From: Macrotrachela quadricornifera
Taxonomy: Eukaryota; Rotifera; Eurotatoria; Philodinida; Philodinidae
NCBI GenBank assembly: GCA_022393335.1
Contig: JAJEKB010020956.1
Span: forward strand, 1,031,420-1,095,419
DNA length: 64,000 nucleotides
Direction of reading: 5' to 3'
The first letter of the stretch is position 1. Every line of letters begins with the position of its first letter. This document shows positions 22,035-35,483 of this stretch, piece by piece. Position numbers and translations under genes: made by a program. The notes under the pieces are model-generated. The model saw only the letters and a program-made list of their open reading frames with translations, searched no databases and was not told the origin of the DNA.

Positions 22035-22787
22035 CTCAGTATTTTGACTATAATTTTTTTTCTTTTTGATCTTTAAAGCTGTTTGTTTTGCTAAAAGATG
22101 CGCCGTGAATTTTTTTCATAAAACCATAATTAAAATTATTTATGTAGAAAGTTAAGGATAAAAACTAAACGAATATTATTCAAAATGTAAGAAGTATCCA
22201 ACTTTTAAAGCTAGCGAATGTCTTATGCATGTCTGATATTTGTATAACCTTTTTAATTAGCAAATAGATATATTTTAAAAACAAAGTACATCATAAGATA
22301 TAGCGTGAAAAGTTCTACAAGCTGTATTAAAAACTTTATTTTATAGATATACTTTTTATTTTCTAAATAGTTAAAAATCTGTACAACCAGTTTTTGATTC
22401 TACGGAAAAGATCATCTTTTAGTTACATTAATTGTAGAGCTTATCACACTACATCTTGTAGTATATTTAATTTTCTTTTAATAGAATATATTAGGTGATA
22501 CAAAGATGAAACAAGCACAACGAATTTGTAGTGTACCAAAAAAAAAATGATCTTTTTCTCAATTTGAAAATTGATGTCTGTTAGAAGAAGATAAAAAATA
22601 GATACAAACGTTAGCCATTTGTAGAACAACCGTTAGCTTTGAATATTGTTTACATAGTTTTTGTCCTTAACTTTCTACAGAAATAAGTTGCATTATGGCT
22701 TTGTAGAGAGTTCCACAGCGCATCTTTTTATGAAATAACTAGCTCTAAAGATCAAAAAGAAAAAAATTATAGTCAAAATACTTAGAC
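22035..22787. repeat. Foldback element 3, about 750 bp
   Basis: AGTATTTTGACTATAATTTT and the following CTTTTTGATCTTTAAAGC at the left match the inverse at 22744-22785. Inner words (GATGCGCCGTG against CAGCGCATC, AGTTAAGGATAAAAACTA against TAGTTTTTGTCCTTAACT) pair too. It starts about 70 bp beyond the end of the peptidase copy 2 homology. Confidence 0.75.
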
Positions 22788-23419
22788 TATCACGTGTTCT
22801 GTCGCATTCGTTAAATATGGACGAACGAGATATTATTCAGTTTATTCGGATAAGATGGAAAATAAATACTATGACGTAAAATCTTGTACAATGAAACGAT
22901 TAAAATACTATTTGATGTCTTCTAAGGAGATGAAGATGATTTCATATTCAAAAGAATCCCATCTTCAATGGATAAAAGATACAATTATGAGCTTGCATTT
23001 AGTACAATCTGTTACTTTAGAATTAGAAATATTTTGATTACACTTTGTTGTTGTTTTTGTTGACATGCTTGGATTATTTTCTTGTCTTGTTGAAGTGATT
23101 AAATCGATTTCCTGCATTGTCGATATGATTGAATCGGTTCTTTGCGTTGTTTCATCTAATAAATGCAAAAAAAATTTGAATCAATATAAAACAATAAAAA
23201 TGTTTCTACCTGGTACAGCAACTTGTTTATTTTTTTGCCGAAAATGAAAATCTAGTACAACACCGAAAGCTGATGCTATGATGATGATAATGAATATTAT
23301 AAGTAATCCAATTTTCCAAACACGATGCATTGATTAAAAAGACTTTTCTCAAGCAAGATAAGTGAATGTTAGGATTAAAACTAAAAAACAATGTACAGAT
23401 GAGTATTTTCACCCAATCT

Positions 23420-23640
23420 CTAGGTATTTACCAAAAACATTAAATTATAGAGTTTCAACCTGAAATTTTGCTCATAAATGTGAGACTTTCTCAAGATATC
23501 CAATTTTCAAATAAACTTGGTTTCCATGATCTGCATGTGTTTACGATAAACTAATATTTATTAAAAATTGGATATATTATGAGCAATATTTTAGGTCAAA
23601 ACTCCACAATTTAATATTTTGATAAGTACCTAAAAACTGG
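23420..23640. repeat. Foldback element 4, about 220 bp
   Basis: TAGGTATTTACCAAAAACAT and AGAGTTTCAACCTGAAATTT at the left correspond inverted to AAAACTCCACAATTTAATAT and GTACCTA at the right. The internal CCTGAAATTTTGCTCAT wording is shared with foldback element 1, suggesting a family relationship. Confidence 0.65.
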
Positions 23641-26600
23641 ACGAGAATTCAATAAAACGACCGTAACTTTTGAAATAAAGGTTAGAGACAGAAATCAGTG
23701 TGGGGCTTTTTTTCTAGCTCAATATATTCTATCAAAATAGATATGAATAAATCTAAACTGTACTGTTTCATCTCAGACGATGCAGTATTATACATATGCG
23801 ATACGATTGATTTTTCTTTATAAAGTGATAAGAACACATTTTGGAAAAGAATTTCATTTCTCATGAGAAAAATAACTACTATTACAATTAATTAGATGAA
23901 TATTTTTAAGGAAAAGAATCTATGATACGTTTTAGTACTTTTCTATAGTGAATATTTCTATTTCAGGAAAAATTGAACTTTATTATAAATAAAATGACAT
24001 GAAGAATATATTCGAAAAAAGAAATGTAAGTTATTTTCAACCTCTTTCCATTTTTAACCGTGTATGAAATCAATAACAGCAATCGAACGTTCAGACCAAT
24101 TAATTACTGGTATATCGACAGCTGCAATCTACTCAGACTTAAAGGTTATACTAGACCTATGATCTTCTGCTAAAAAGAAAAATAATGAGTTTCATACGTT
24201 GTAGTAAATTGGACTATCCTGAACAAGTGTTTAGAAAACGAACTGAATATCTGACATATTAAGTGTAATTGTTCTGCGTTAAAACTGTTTTTCAACTACT
24301 TCTTAGTTGATCAACGTGAAAAACTTATTCAAAGGTGCGATTGAATGCTTATAAACTCATCAATAATGCAACCTTTTTTTTTATTCAATCACGTTGCAAA
24401 GAATTCGTGTGAAATTTGAAACTCTGCCCACATTAAAACTTCACGTAGACTATATTATACACAAAATTTTAGAACTTTTGGCCAAAACTTTCATTAAATA
24501 TGCAGCTTCTTCAGTGTGAATATTCTGAAATGTTTATAGCAAATAGATGTTTCGGCCAAAAACTCTAAAATTTGGTTCATAATCTAGTTTATGTGAGGTC
24601 TTTGTGTAGGAAAAGTTTCGAATCAAAACTTGACAGTACAGAATTGTTCGAACTTCTGAATGCTATGAGGAAAAATTCTTCAAAAGCGGCTATCTCGAAA
24701 ACAAACGCACAAGGAAATAGAATATGGTTCCCCGTTAGTGCGCTGATGTTATTTGTTAAAAAATCTAATGTTTCAGGCTTTGGACAATAACTTAAGTGAT
24801 TGGAAGAAGAGAATTTTTCACGATCTTGTGGCGTTTCAAAATCATCTTAATATACGTTGGAAGTTCCGAGAAACGGACATTCGTATATATACTTCTAAGT
24901 TCCTGAGAATGGATTGCGCACAAGGTTTTTGAGTTACCAAGAATGAAACTCGTAAAGAATTATGCCTTTTTCAAAACCTGTAATCCATATCAACTCTGTT
25001 CGAAAAGGTAATAAAACATTATATGAATAGTGTATTCTATTTAAAAGTGTATAAGGATGGATTATGAAATGGAGTCCAAGTTTTTAGAGAATGGACAAAA
25101 CCCTGATATTCCTAATGCACACACTCTTTCTCTTCACAGAAAAAAAAATAATATGACATCAACTCAGGAATATTTAAATTACATTTTTGAATGCCATCTT
25201 ATGATGTAATAATAATAATTTCTGTTAAATTTTTCGAAATTTTCGAGCAAATCTGTATCAATAGAATATGAGGACAATCTAGAAAACTTTTATTACTGTT
25301 TACATTTTCTATAAAATCTATTCATAATAGCAATGTGACGTCTATATAGTTCATCCTGTAAATTTCTGTCCATAGTTAAACTTCTGGCATTTATTATCTT
25401 TCATTTAAGAATGAATACATTTAAAATAATGTATCAACGAAAAATATTTTATGAATAGCGATAGAGAAAGAAAATATAGAAAACTTACTTCCTAAGAAAT
25501 AAATGAAGTATAAAAAGAAACAAAAGTTTAATAATATTAATACAAAAATATAACCTGCTGTTAGAAATAATAAATAAATAGTATCAACCTCGCTATAAAA
25601 TATTTTTCAATTTTATTCTTATACCACTATCTTACATTGAATACACACAAAATATTGAAAACTTATTTTATAAATTTAAACACTTAGACAATCATCAACT
25701 TATCTAATCACATTTCCACTCTTTCATAAATCTTCTATGTCATGAACGCTATTTGAAATGAAGAAAAATCCTCTGCTGCACACTATTCTATTAATATGAC
25801 GATAAACAGAGACAAACTATTTGTATAATGATGAAAACATAGAATAAAACTCATGAGAAGAAATAAACCTGTACATTTATTGTGCACAGAGTGAAAACTT
25901 TTTTTCAATGTCTTTGCAAATAAATAATAAATAACGACATTTTTATCTATCGTTATAGTATTTTTCACTTATATAATATGACTTTACTTCAAAGTTTGTC
26001 TCACTGGAAGTAATTCTTATGTAATTTGTTTTTAAAAAAAGCAGAAAATAAAGAGTAAAAAAGTAATATCAAACAGAAACTTTTTTTTGCTATTTAAAAA
26101 TCTCAATTCTTTAATTTTGGCAAATCAATACAAATTCGTATTTTTAATGTATAATAATAGATAGAATAATTAGAAACAAATAAATAGCATATAATATTTT
26201 TTTTTTATAAGTATTTTTATTAATTATAAGAAACAAGAAAAATAAATATTTAAATACAGGATAAATGACGCGAGGCCTTTCAAATTGAATTCTTTTTTAA
26301 GCAAGTTAGTAAGAGAATAACACCCGTTTTTTTAAAAATTGCAGTATATAATGTGTTTTCATGCATTTCTAATTAGCTTCGATATGCTGCAATGGTACTT
26401 GTTAAAAAAATCTTTTCCTAATGTGCCTTAATACGATTCAATGCCTTTCAGTGTGTTTTTTATTTTAATTTAATAAATTCTAATATGTGCGTCAGCATGT
26501 TTTCAATGCAATTTTGATATGTTTTAATGTGTTTTTGTTTCTGTGAATTTTTTCGCATTTTATGCGTTTTTTGCATTCTAATTCAGCTTTAACGTATAGT

Positions 26601-29119
26601 CATGTATTTTAAGAGAGACGGTGAACGACTCAATCGAGCATTTTTAACATCGGGTGTCACACAAAAAACTTTAACCCTTCCCCTTCGCTTTTTTTGTTAT
26701 TGTAAATGAAAGAGTATATTGAAAGATCTCTAAATCCAAAATTTTAGCCTTTGTTGACTGACCCTTGAATAGATACGAAACAAACTTGCAAATATCTCGA
26801 CAAAATTCAAGAAATGCTTTTTTTTTAATTTTTTTTTTGTTCTTAGTAAGTGATTATTTTTTTCTAAACAGCCTATTGATTTCAATCGAATAATGTCTCA
26901 AATGATAAAGCAAGTTTCACTCTAAAAAACTGTATAATTGGATCTCGTTCAAATCCTATTTTAGTAGTGTTTTGGGATATAAAACTTCAGAAGAAGGTCA
27001 AAACAAATGTAAAAATTTTGCGTCACTTTTTAGTGGTTATCTAGAAAAAAAACAGAAACGATGTCGGTCGAGTTTTATTTCTTATGAATTCGATAAGATG
27101 GAAAAAATTGCATAAGATGGAACGAAAAGCGGATTCAAAAAGTAAGCGCATAGTATTTTAATTTAGCCGAAAACATAAACGAACATTACTCTTAAATAAA
27201 ATTTTTTCATGATTTTCGAAATTTTTGAATGAAATAACAAGATAATTATGCTTTTTCCTAGAACTAACAAATAGTAATATGGAAAATCTGGAATCAGTTT
27301 GTCATGTTAGGGCAGTTAGATAATCTATTTCATAAGATATTATATGTAGAGACAATTTTCTTTAGACTTTTTATATATCTGTTATAGCCAATATTCAACA
27401 TTATATGATACCGTTCATACTAGATATTCCAATTGTACGTCATAATACTTCATAAAAGACACTACTATTCTCATCCATACTGTGAAACAATGTGCAAAAA
27501 ATTTCATCATTCTAGATCTTATCGTTTAGGCATACATTCTGAGACAGATAGAATGAGAAACTTCAAGGAATATATATTATAGATAATCAGTTAGCTTAGG
27601 ATAAATTAACATACTTAGACTATATGGTTTTACTGGTGAAATCTCTCTGCTCCAGCAATGAACGAATAATTCATCGAAGGTCTTCGTCTAAAAAGAAGTT
27701 TAAACCAGTATCGCTAACAACTATTCTTAATTTTGACAATGGAATATATTTGTCTGTGAAAGGAAAAAGAAAAAGATGTGCTTATTGAAGCATCAAAAAA
27801 CATAGATTTTCGACCCAACATCGAGTAGTTTACCTGAAAATGTGCCATTCTGTTTATAAGATAAAAAAATTGCTTTAATTCTAAATCTCAAACAAGAATT
27901 TCTCGCTATTTAATTTTACAAATTGAGAAAAGAAAGAGAAAGTCATTATGTGATTCACTAGTATAACTATGCAAACTGAAAAAGTATATACATAGGTCAA
28001 ATATCAAGGCAAGTGGAGCAAAGAAAAGTAAAACATATAAACGCCTTTAAAAGAACAAGACAAACTAGAGCTGCACATCATTGTATTGAAAAGAAACATC
28101 AATATGATTGAAATACTAAAATATTAGCAATTGAACTAAATGATAGGAAACGTATGTTGAAACAGAGTTTATTAGTGGCTATAATACAAAAAATAGAATA
28201 TAGAATTATATATTTGCAAAAAAAGTTATGAACGAAATGTTTTTAGATGAATAAATAATCCATGTCACGAATACCAGATCACTTTCAGCGTTAAACCGCA
28301 GTTCCCCGATAATATTTCGATGAACTATATATAACAGAAAGAAAAAAAAGATATATGTATATATGTACATGTACTGTATTATTTAATTTGTTCTCTTTTG
28401 CTTGCTGAAAGACACGAGTACATTTTGACGTCGATAAAGTTCAAGTAAGTATTAATTTTATTTTTATATTCAATTTTTTAATATTCAATTTTTATATTAA
28501 TTGATTGAAAATTTATTAAATTATTTTTCTAATTCTATACCATTTCAGATTTATTCTTTTAATATTGATTATTTTTAAATTTATTTATCACTATTTTTTT
28601 GTATTTTTTTTTGGATGAAATAAAAGTCATATGAATCTAAAAATATCTGTTAAATTTTGCTATACAAATATTCAAAAAATAGGGGCAAAAGATGTTGACT
28701 AGTTGCACATACCAGCATCGGTTATCTGCCGGTTTTTATCCGGTTTATATCATATGGGTATGTTCTGATGCAACTGAACTTATTTTTATATAATTTAATG
28801 AAAAAAAAAGTATTGTCTATCGAACTGCGTTCATAGTCTTTACAGACCAAGTGTGCTAAAACTAAAAATCTTTCGTCAACTATAAGATCATAACAATTCT
28901 TTTATGAATTTCTTGTTTAAATAGGATTCAATAGTGAAATTAATAATAGAGCTGAATAAACAACAACATTCATGTTCGATTTATCCTTTTACAATAGAAA
29001 AATTCTTCAAATCTATTTAGAAAAAAAAAGTATTCAAAATCAATATCATAGCTGCAAAACTATTTTATATTAGTTAGATAATTTATCCAGATTCGTTCAT
29101 ACACTGCCAAAATATAATG
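23641..29119. other. 5.5 kb gene-free AT-rich region
   Basis: I found no gene, splice-consistent exon pair or transposase in this stretch. Short open frames such as 24572-24790 and 25783-25968 have no protein-like features. Around 26330-26620 the sequence is T-rich with many loosely repeated ATGTGTTTT/ATGCGTTTT words, perhaps a decayed low-complexity repeat. Confidence 0.45.
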
Positions 29120-30062
29120 TCATGCGATGAGTTGACGTAGAGAGGGTAATCTATGATTTCGTCGTACAATTTTTGTGATAGTCCATAAACCATCACAACG
29201 ATGAATTAGACGAGATTGAGTTAAATAATTAAATGGAATATGAAAATAACCTTCATTTCCCTTAAATAATCAATTTCATTAAATAAATAAAACTAATAAT
29301 TTATTTTCTTTCTTTCTTACCCAATCTGGACCCCAAGAGTTTCGTGCAATAAAATGTTTTGTATCTTTATCATAACCAACCAAAAGTACAGAATGTGAAT
29401 TAACTCTTTTAATAAAAGTATTAAAAAGATCAGGAATAGTTAAATAACCATTGTTCTCTTGAACTTGTCTTCCAACATCTTCAACTAATTTAATATCAAC
29501 AATAACTGGAATTTGCTTATGTAAACATGTTAAAATTGATTGAACTTCAAATGGAATTTTTAATACATTAACAGTATATTTACTAGCTTCTTTATATGCT
29601 TCAGATGATGGTTCATAATTTAATAATTGTTTATCATAAGGCCAAGTATCTTCGCTACAAAATCCATATTTTCTTATACCTAAAGCAATCTCCCTTTGAT
29701 TAACTCCATAATCTTTAACTCTTAATGTCCTTTGATCAAGTATTTGTGCATTATAATAAATAAATAAACGAGATATATCTCTATGATGTCCCGTATTACG
29801 TTTTATTAAATATTCACACACACCAGCAAATGCATTTGCACAACTTAAATTAAATAGATATTTTAAATAAAAAAAACTTGAAAAAAAAGCTTTACCAAGT
29901 ATTCATATCTTCTTGGTGTTCTATAGGCGTCATCCATCGACGTAAATCTACATATCTTGATAATTTTTGTGTAGGAAAAGATATTGGTCTTATTGGATGA
30001 TTGTATTCTTTTTTATCATGAACTGAACGATCATGTCTATGTCGATGTTTCATAGAATACAT
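29120..30062 (-). CDS. Papain-like cysteine peptidase (C1A) without prodomain
   Basis: A protease that would cleave peptide bonds with a Cys-His-Asn triad. Exon 1 is 30062-29896, exon 2 29843-29321 and exon 3 29260-29120. Both introns have GT..AG ends (52 bp and 60 bp), and the sum of 831 nt encodes 276 residues in one frame. The catalytic Cys lies in NTCCANAFAG, which spans the first splice junction (residue 56 or 57). His206 is in NSHSVLLVGYD and Asn224 in ARNSWG. The N-terminus (MYSMKHRHRHDRSVHDKKEY) is basic, with no signal peptide and no inhibitory propeptide, unlike secreted cathepsins. This prodomain-less form is typical of a large bdelloid C1 family. A cytosolic location is inferred. 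Confidence 0.88.
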
Positions 30063-31049
30063 TCTTTTTTAAAAGTACATACACACGTACACAGTTAGAT
30101 ATATGAATGAAATGAAAAAACAATAGTGTCACTCCATTATATGTTTATATACAAAATGAAAGAACAGAACTACTCATGTGTGAATAATACGAATATTTTG
30201 TTTAAAAAAGCTACTTCCTTTTTACGAAATATAAAAACATACAAATATTATTTGTTTTTTTTCCAACATATAGCAAGGACGGATCAATCAAATTTTTTGT
30301 ATTGTATAATTAAAAAAAAATAACTGAGAGAAACATTAAGTTTGTTAGAAAATTATTTTAAATAAGATTAGAACTTTAAATTTGTAGATTAATTTATATA
30401 ATTAATTTGAATGAGTGTGTTACTCAAATTCATATAATTCACAATTTATTTATCATTTAAAACTATTCAAAGATATGATTAAAAATTCTTTTATAACTAT
30501 AATAATATTCCAAAGGCTTGTAAAAAGATTTGAATATAAAATTTATTATACAAAAGTAATAATGTTTCATTTAGAAAAAATATTCCTATTTCAATTATCT
30601 AAATTCTATTCCTATCAATATATTCTGTCAAATTTGTTTATAAAAATAAATATTTATATTAAAATTGATAAATTTTCCATTTCCTACAAACATGATAAAA
30701 ATTATTGCTTCACCAAAAATCACGACAATAACCTTTATTTCGTTTTCTTCTTCTTCCTTCACCACACATACACATAAGTACTTCAATTGACACATTTTCG
30801 TATATATGTGCTAAAAGAAAGGAAGAGACAAAAAAACCTAATGTCATGATTATTGTTTCAATAATGATTTCTTTTAAATATGTTTGATGGGAATGCAACG
30901 ATAATCCTAGAAAATAATTTTTACTCCTTTGCTCAGTTTTGTGCACCCATGTAAGCACGAAACACAAAGTCGATGCGTTGAAACGCGTTCACACGCAATT
31001 AAAAATCATTCTTTGCTTTACATGATTGGTTGTATAAATGACCATCTTT
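30063..31049. other. Intergenic, nothing supported
   Basis: Very AT-rich. The plus frame at 30415-30777 is mostly Phe, Ile, Lys, Asn and Tyr and looks like chance. No promoter motif stands out upstream of the peptidase gene. Confidence 0.4.
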
Positions 31050-31190
31050 AGTTGCATACATAATAACACATTCATTTTCAATATGATATAAAACATGAAT
31101 ACTAGCTAAACATTGTTTACCACGTCATTTCACCTACTTACATCTATAGTAAATTCGCTTTCCTTCACTTGTTACATTTGAATGAGATAT
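31050..31190 (-). pseudogene. Fossil of a FLYWCH/MULE transposase
   Basis: About 140 bp is clearly similar at nucleotide level to the FLYWCH finger region of the intact transposase (8265-8410). Shared text includes GATATAAAA-ATGAATACTAGCT and the stretch around GGACATTGTTTTCCACGTCG / AAACATTGTTTACCACGTCA. The frame is broken by substitutions. It is a relic of a related transposon. Confidence 0.75.
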
Positions 31191-32826
31191 GCAAACATAT
31201 TTTATTTAAAATAAGAAAAGATTTCTTCTTATCGTATAGCTCAGTGGTGAATATAAACGACTTCTGATCATTGGTTCATCTGTAAAGAATCTGATCGTCA
31301 TCGTTTAAGGTGAAATTCAATCGATTTGATATAGTAGGCTAAGACCATCGAAAAATATTTATGATGGTGATGAAGTTCGAATCTGACGATAGATTCGAAT
31401 ATGTTTTTCAAAATTTTTATGAAACGCGTTTCAGATGCATTTTGAGGCAAAAAATATTTACATGAGAGGAGAAAGATTCTCAAATAGAGAAAAATTTGTG
31501 CATATTCTTTTTTTTTTTGTAAGCAGCTGTATATATTTGTAATTTTGACTTTTAAAAACTGATTACTTTACTAACATGGTTTATCATTGCTTTGCTTTTT
31601 CTATTTTTCTTCCTGTGACAAACAAATATACTAAGAGGAAATGCAATTTTATTTATCAATTCTAAAAAGTTTCTAGGTATTTAAAATCACACCATATGAA
31701 ATATGACTATGATATATTTAGAGATAAGCTATGTTAACAGAAGATCAGATAGTCAAAATGAATTTTAATATCACTCTCATTTTCAATGTATTTCTGTTCA
31801 AGCTATGAACAATAATCTCTTCTAATATTTCTTGTTTCATAAGTCATAGCAAATAATAATAATGAATACAGAAAATTTTTAGTAACGGAGAAAAAGAGAG
31901 TAGAATGATATGAGAACTATTGAATTTTCTAGTTGTCTATTTATCTGGACTAATGAGTATTCTTATTCTTATTTTTATCGACATATTGAATTCTTTCGGT
32001 TAAAATTGAAATTAAATTTTGCATTTTACAATATCAGAGATCTGCATCTATGATATTTATATAATTTTCGAAAATGATCATATTTTTGTATCAAGTATTT
32101 TTATATATCCTAAGAAATAACTAATTTACATAAACTATACAATACATAAAGCGTTTATTTTAATCAGTTTACAAGGTTTTAAACGAATGTCTGCCCAAAA
32201 GAAATGGATTCGGTTTTCATCAATAAACGGAAGAGATATTAGGACGTCTTTGCTTTCGATATTGTATAATATGAAATAATTCTAAAGACAAGCATCCTTA
32301 TGAAACAACGAAAAAATATTGAAAACTAATCCGTCTTTGAAACAAACCTCACACAAAAATCATAAAACTTGCTGAAAAACTAAAGAATATTCATACTTTT
32401 TGACGAAGTAAATGGAAGATCTGATTTCCTCTACTAAAAAAAACGTGAAGTTTATGATGTGAATTATATCTGAAACTATAGATCTAATGTTCCTCTATTT
32501 AAATCAAATATCAACAACAAAATTTCATTGAAGTGATCAATCAGTTTCATTACTATTTTATAATGTTTCCTAGAAATTATAAAGTTTAAATTCACTTCGT
32601 CTTACATAATATTAAAGGAAAAGATGTCGTAGTGCCAACTCTTTCTATTGGCAAAAATCGCAGCTCTCTAGCTCTTTCCATTCCTCAGTTATTGCAAAAA
32701 TATCCGAATCCACTTTTTTTTGACACACAGTAGTTATATAATAAACTCAATTCATCTCTTTAATTTCTTCGTAATAAGTTCTTCTAGATATCCATTCGAT
32801 GGTAAATACATATTTATCACTAACAG

Positions 32827-33029
32827 CTATGAAAAAAAAGTCATGTGTGCTATTGATAATGAGAAAAAAAATCCCTGATTTTTAACTTGTCAAACATTTG
32901 ATTTATCAATGTTTCCTTTATCTTAAATGAAACTAAATGCTCATTAGTCGAAGCAATGTATTCCCAACAGCCATGACCATACCATATTCCATCTGTTAAT
33001 AAATTATTTAACATTTTTGTATTTTTCAT
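32827..33029 (-). other. Conserved short minus-strand frame upstream of NHL gene 1
   Basis: This is the counterpart of 40524-40724. It begins MKNTKMLNNLLTDGIWYGHG and is nearly identical for about 60 codons, but the A-run near 32865 differs in length, which changes the frame. It lies divergently about 150 bp from the NHL gene's first exon. It could be an exon of an unknown gene or chance conservation due to recent duplication. Confidence 0.3.
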
Positions 33030-33174
33030 CTTGTATCAACATTTTAAAAGTGCGGAAATAGATAAATATTTCTTTTTCATCCTGCTTAATCATAACTTCA
33101 AATGATATATATTGTTTTGTGTATATGAACTTTTGCATTTACTCACTGTCAAATCACTTCGAGAGTCATCATCA

Positions 33175-34816
33175 ATGCAAACTTTTGTTATCAACATTGG
33201 TAAGTCTAATTATAAGAAAAAATAAAATAATTTCCATAATATATATTTAAGTTGTAATTTTGTGCTGCTTATCATTTATTTTATCATTGAAACTAAGTCC
33301 TTGTGCAAAATGGAACAAAACAGGCACTACAATAATTAGTAAAGAGAATTTCAAGGATACTACATACGGTTACTTTGAACCTGAAGACTTATTTATTCAT
33401 AAAAAAACAAACATGTTATATATCGCTGATTATTTCAATCAAAACATTCGCAAACTTGCACTCGATCAACCTGGTAGTGTAGGTAGTGTTGTAGCATCAC
33501 TAAAATCTAAACCTACTAGCATTTATGTCGATGATGACAATGACGGATCGACAATCTATGTGACACTCTGGTACGGAGATTATTCGGTTGAAAAATGGAT
33601 TAATGGTTCATCATCAGGCATTCAAGTAGAAGATAAGAGATCAGTGTATAGAGGTATATCTGTCGACAAAGAGAAAAATCTATACATGGTAGAACCCTTT
33701 GAAAACCGTGTGTTGAAATGGTCACCTGAGACAAATAGTACGACAATCATCGGTTCTCATGATGATGAATTCCAGACGACAGATCAACATCTCTCTAGTG
33801 CATACGATCTTCATATTAATCAAATCGATAATTCTCTATATGTGGTTGATGGAAGTAATCATCGAATTCAAAAGTTGTCAAATGATGGAAAAATCCGCAT
33901 CACTGTCGCTGGATCAAGTGTTGGTGAAAGTGGCGACGATGCAGCATCGTTATATTATCCAAGTGGAGTGTTCGTCGATGATGAAACTGAAACTGTTTAT
34001 GTTGCTGATAAATTTAATAATCGCGTACAAAGATGGCTAGTTAATGCATCCAAAGGCGAGACCATTGCTGATAGATATGGTATATACATATTCTTCCAGT
34101 GATCTTGGTCTTGTTGGTTAAAAAGAAGAATACTTAGAATTGATATTTCAGAGTTATTTGTTAAATAAGTATAATTTTTGTCACAGAATCGAGAATTGTT
34201 TTGTTTTACGGAAAAGACGAGAAAAAGGGAAATCAGTTGAGAAATAACAAAAAATTTTTAGATTGAGCAGAATCAAGAGTGATAATTGGGTTCCTAAAGA
34301 AGCTCTGTTATTCTGAAAAAAAACTGCATAATTAAAATAAAAATCTATCTTTCAATATTTGAACACAGGAGATGGTAATTCTGACCATCAGTTTGAATTT
34401 CCGAGTGCTTTGGATTTTGATGAACAAGGGAACCTCTATGTATGCGATATCCTCAATAACCGTATCCAAAAGTTTGATATCATTGATAATCGACCGTGTC
34501 CTGCAATTTCAGAAAGTAAGTTAAGTTGTTTTACTTTTTAATTAGTCCGTTTTTCAAAAATATTCACTTTCTGATTGTACATTTATAAGCGATACCACTT
34601 ATAACAACATCATCCGTCCCAACAACAACCACAACTGCAATGACTATTGGAAAATCATCATCTTCAACAACAACACGTGGATTACCAACAATTACAAGTT
34701 CAACAACAGCATTAAGCAATCATGCAGTTTGTTTATATTGGAATTGTGTTTACGCATCAACTCGAACTATTCCAACTCAATTAATAATCCTCTGGATTAT
34801 TGCAACGCTATTTTGA
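33175..34816 (+). CDS. Secreted NHL-repeat protein with Ser/Thr stalk and GPI-like tail, copy 1
   Basis: Function unknown; an extracellular or cell-surface propeller. There are four exons: 33175-33199, 33252-34079, 34369-34515 and 34590-34816. All introns are GT..AG and the total of 1227 nt encodes 408 residues. Exon 1 supplies MQTFVINI, which joins exon 2 (VVILCCLSFILSL) to make a signal peptide that exon 2 alone lacks. NHL-type blades follow (LFIHKKTNMLYIADYFNQNI, DLHINQIDNSLYVVDGSNHR, YPSGVFVDDETETVYVADKF), with the last blade in exon 3 (LYVCDILNNRIQKFD). Exon 4 encodes a Ser/Thr-rich stalk, a pair of Cys and a hydrophobic C-terminus (LIILWIIATLF), as in GPI-anchor signals. GPI anchoring is inferred. 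A MITE starts 20 bp after the stop. Confidence 0.88.
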
Positions 34817-34836
34817 ATAATCAAATCAATTTTACC

Positions 34837-35483
34837 GGGTATTTGTAAAATATGCTCACACCCACTCTGAGCCATTATCGAACAAATATTTTGATATTAG
34901 ACTGTAAAAACGTTAAAGAGCGATCCACTCTCATCCAACAGCATAAAAAATAATAAAACTTCGGTAATGTGAAGCCTACATAAGTGTGATTGCGATAGTT
35001 TGCCGTGAGGCTACTCAAAAAGAAGTAGTGTTTCCACAGTATTTTGTCAGCTAATCAGATCTGAACAAGAACTTCCGTCACTATGATCAAAGCAGAACAT
35101 CGTATAATTCGGGTCAGTAAAGCGGTTACTTGCAAGTTCTGTCAAATAGCTCGAGCAACGCGATGTTCTGTCTTGATTATAGTGAAGAAAGTTCTTGTTC
35201 AGATCTGATAAGGTGGCAAAATACTGTGGAAACACTACTTCTTCTCATGTAGTCTCGCGGCAAACTATCGCAATCACACTTATGTAAGCTTCAAAACATT
35301 ATAGAGAACATTTGGCTTCATATTACTGAAGTTTTATTATTTTTTATACTATTGGCTGAGAGTGAATCAGAGTGGCTCAGAGTAGGATCCAGTAGATGGA
35401 GAATTTTAAAATCTATTAACTGGCATAAGTTTCGAAGAAAAAGGCGCTTAGAGTGGGTGAGAACGTATTTTACAAATATTCCC
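34837..35483. mobile_element. Foldback MITE in the 3' flank of NHL gene 1
   Basis: The ends are inverted: GGGTATTTGTAAAATATGCT at the left and GTATTTTACAAATATTCCC at the right. The arms then pair for nearly the whole 647 bp (CACTCTGAGCC, CATAAGTGTGATTGCGATAG, CAGATCTGAACAAGAACTT). It is present at the same place in copy 2 (42519-43163), so it inserted before the duplication. It could supply the gene's 3' UTR or polyadenylation region. Confidence 0.85.

Noticed and set aside
26330..26620. Possible satellite made of ATGTGTTTT/ATGCGTTTT words
   Set aside because: Spacing is irregular and no repeat unit can be aligned, so it was treated as low-complexity sequence.
30415..30777. ORF of 120 codons
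   Set aside because: Composition is almost entirely AT-codon residues (F, I, K, N, Y), with no start context, splice partner or family resemblance.
33759..34040. ORF of 93 codons (and its twin 41454-41816)
   Set aside because: Out-of-frame shadows of NHL exon 2. Their conservation between copies reflects the duplication, not coding.
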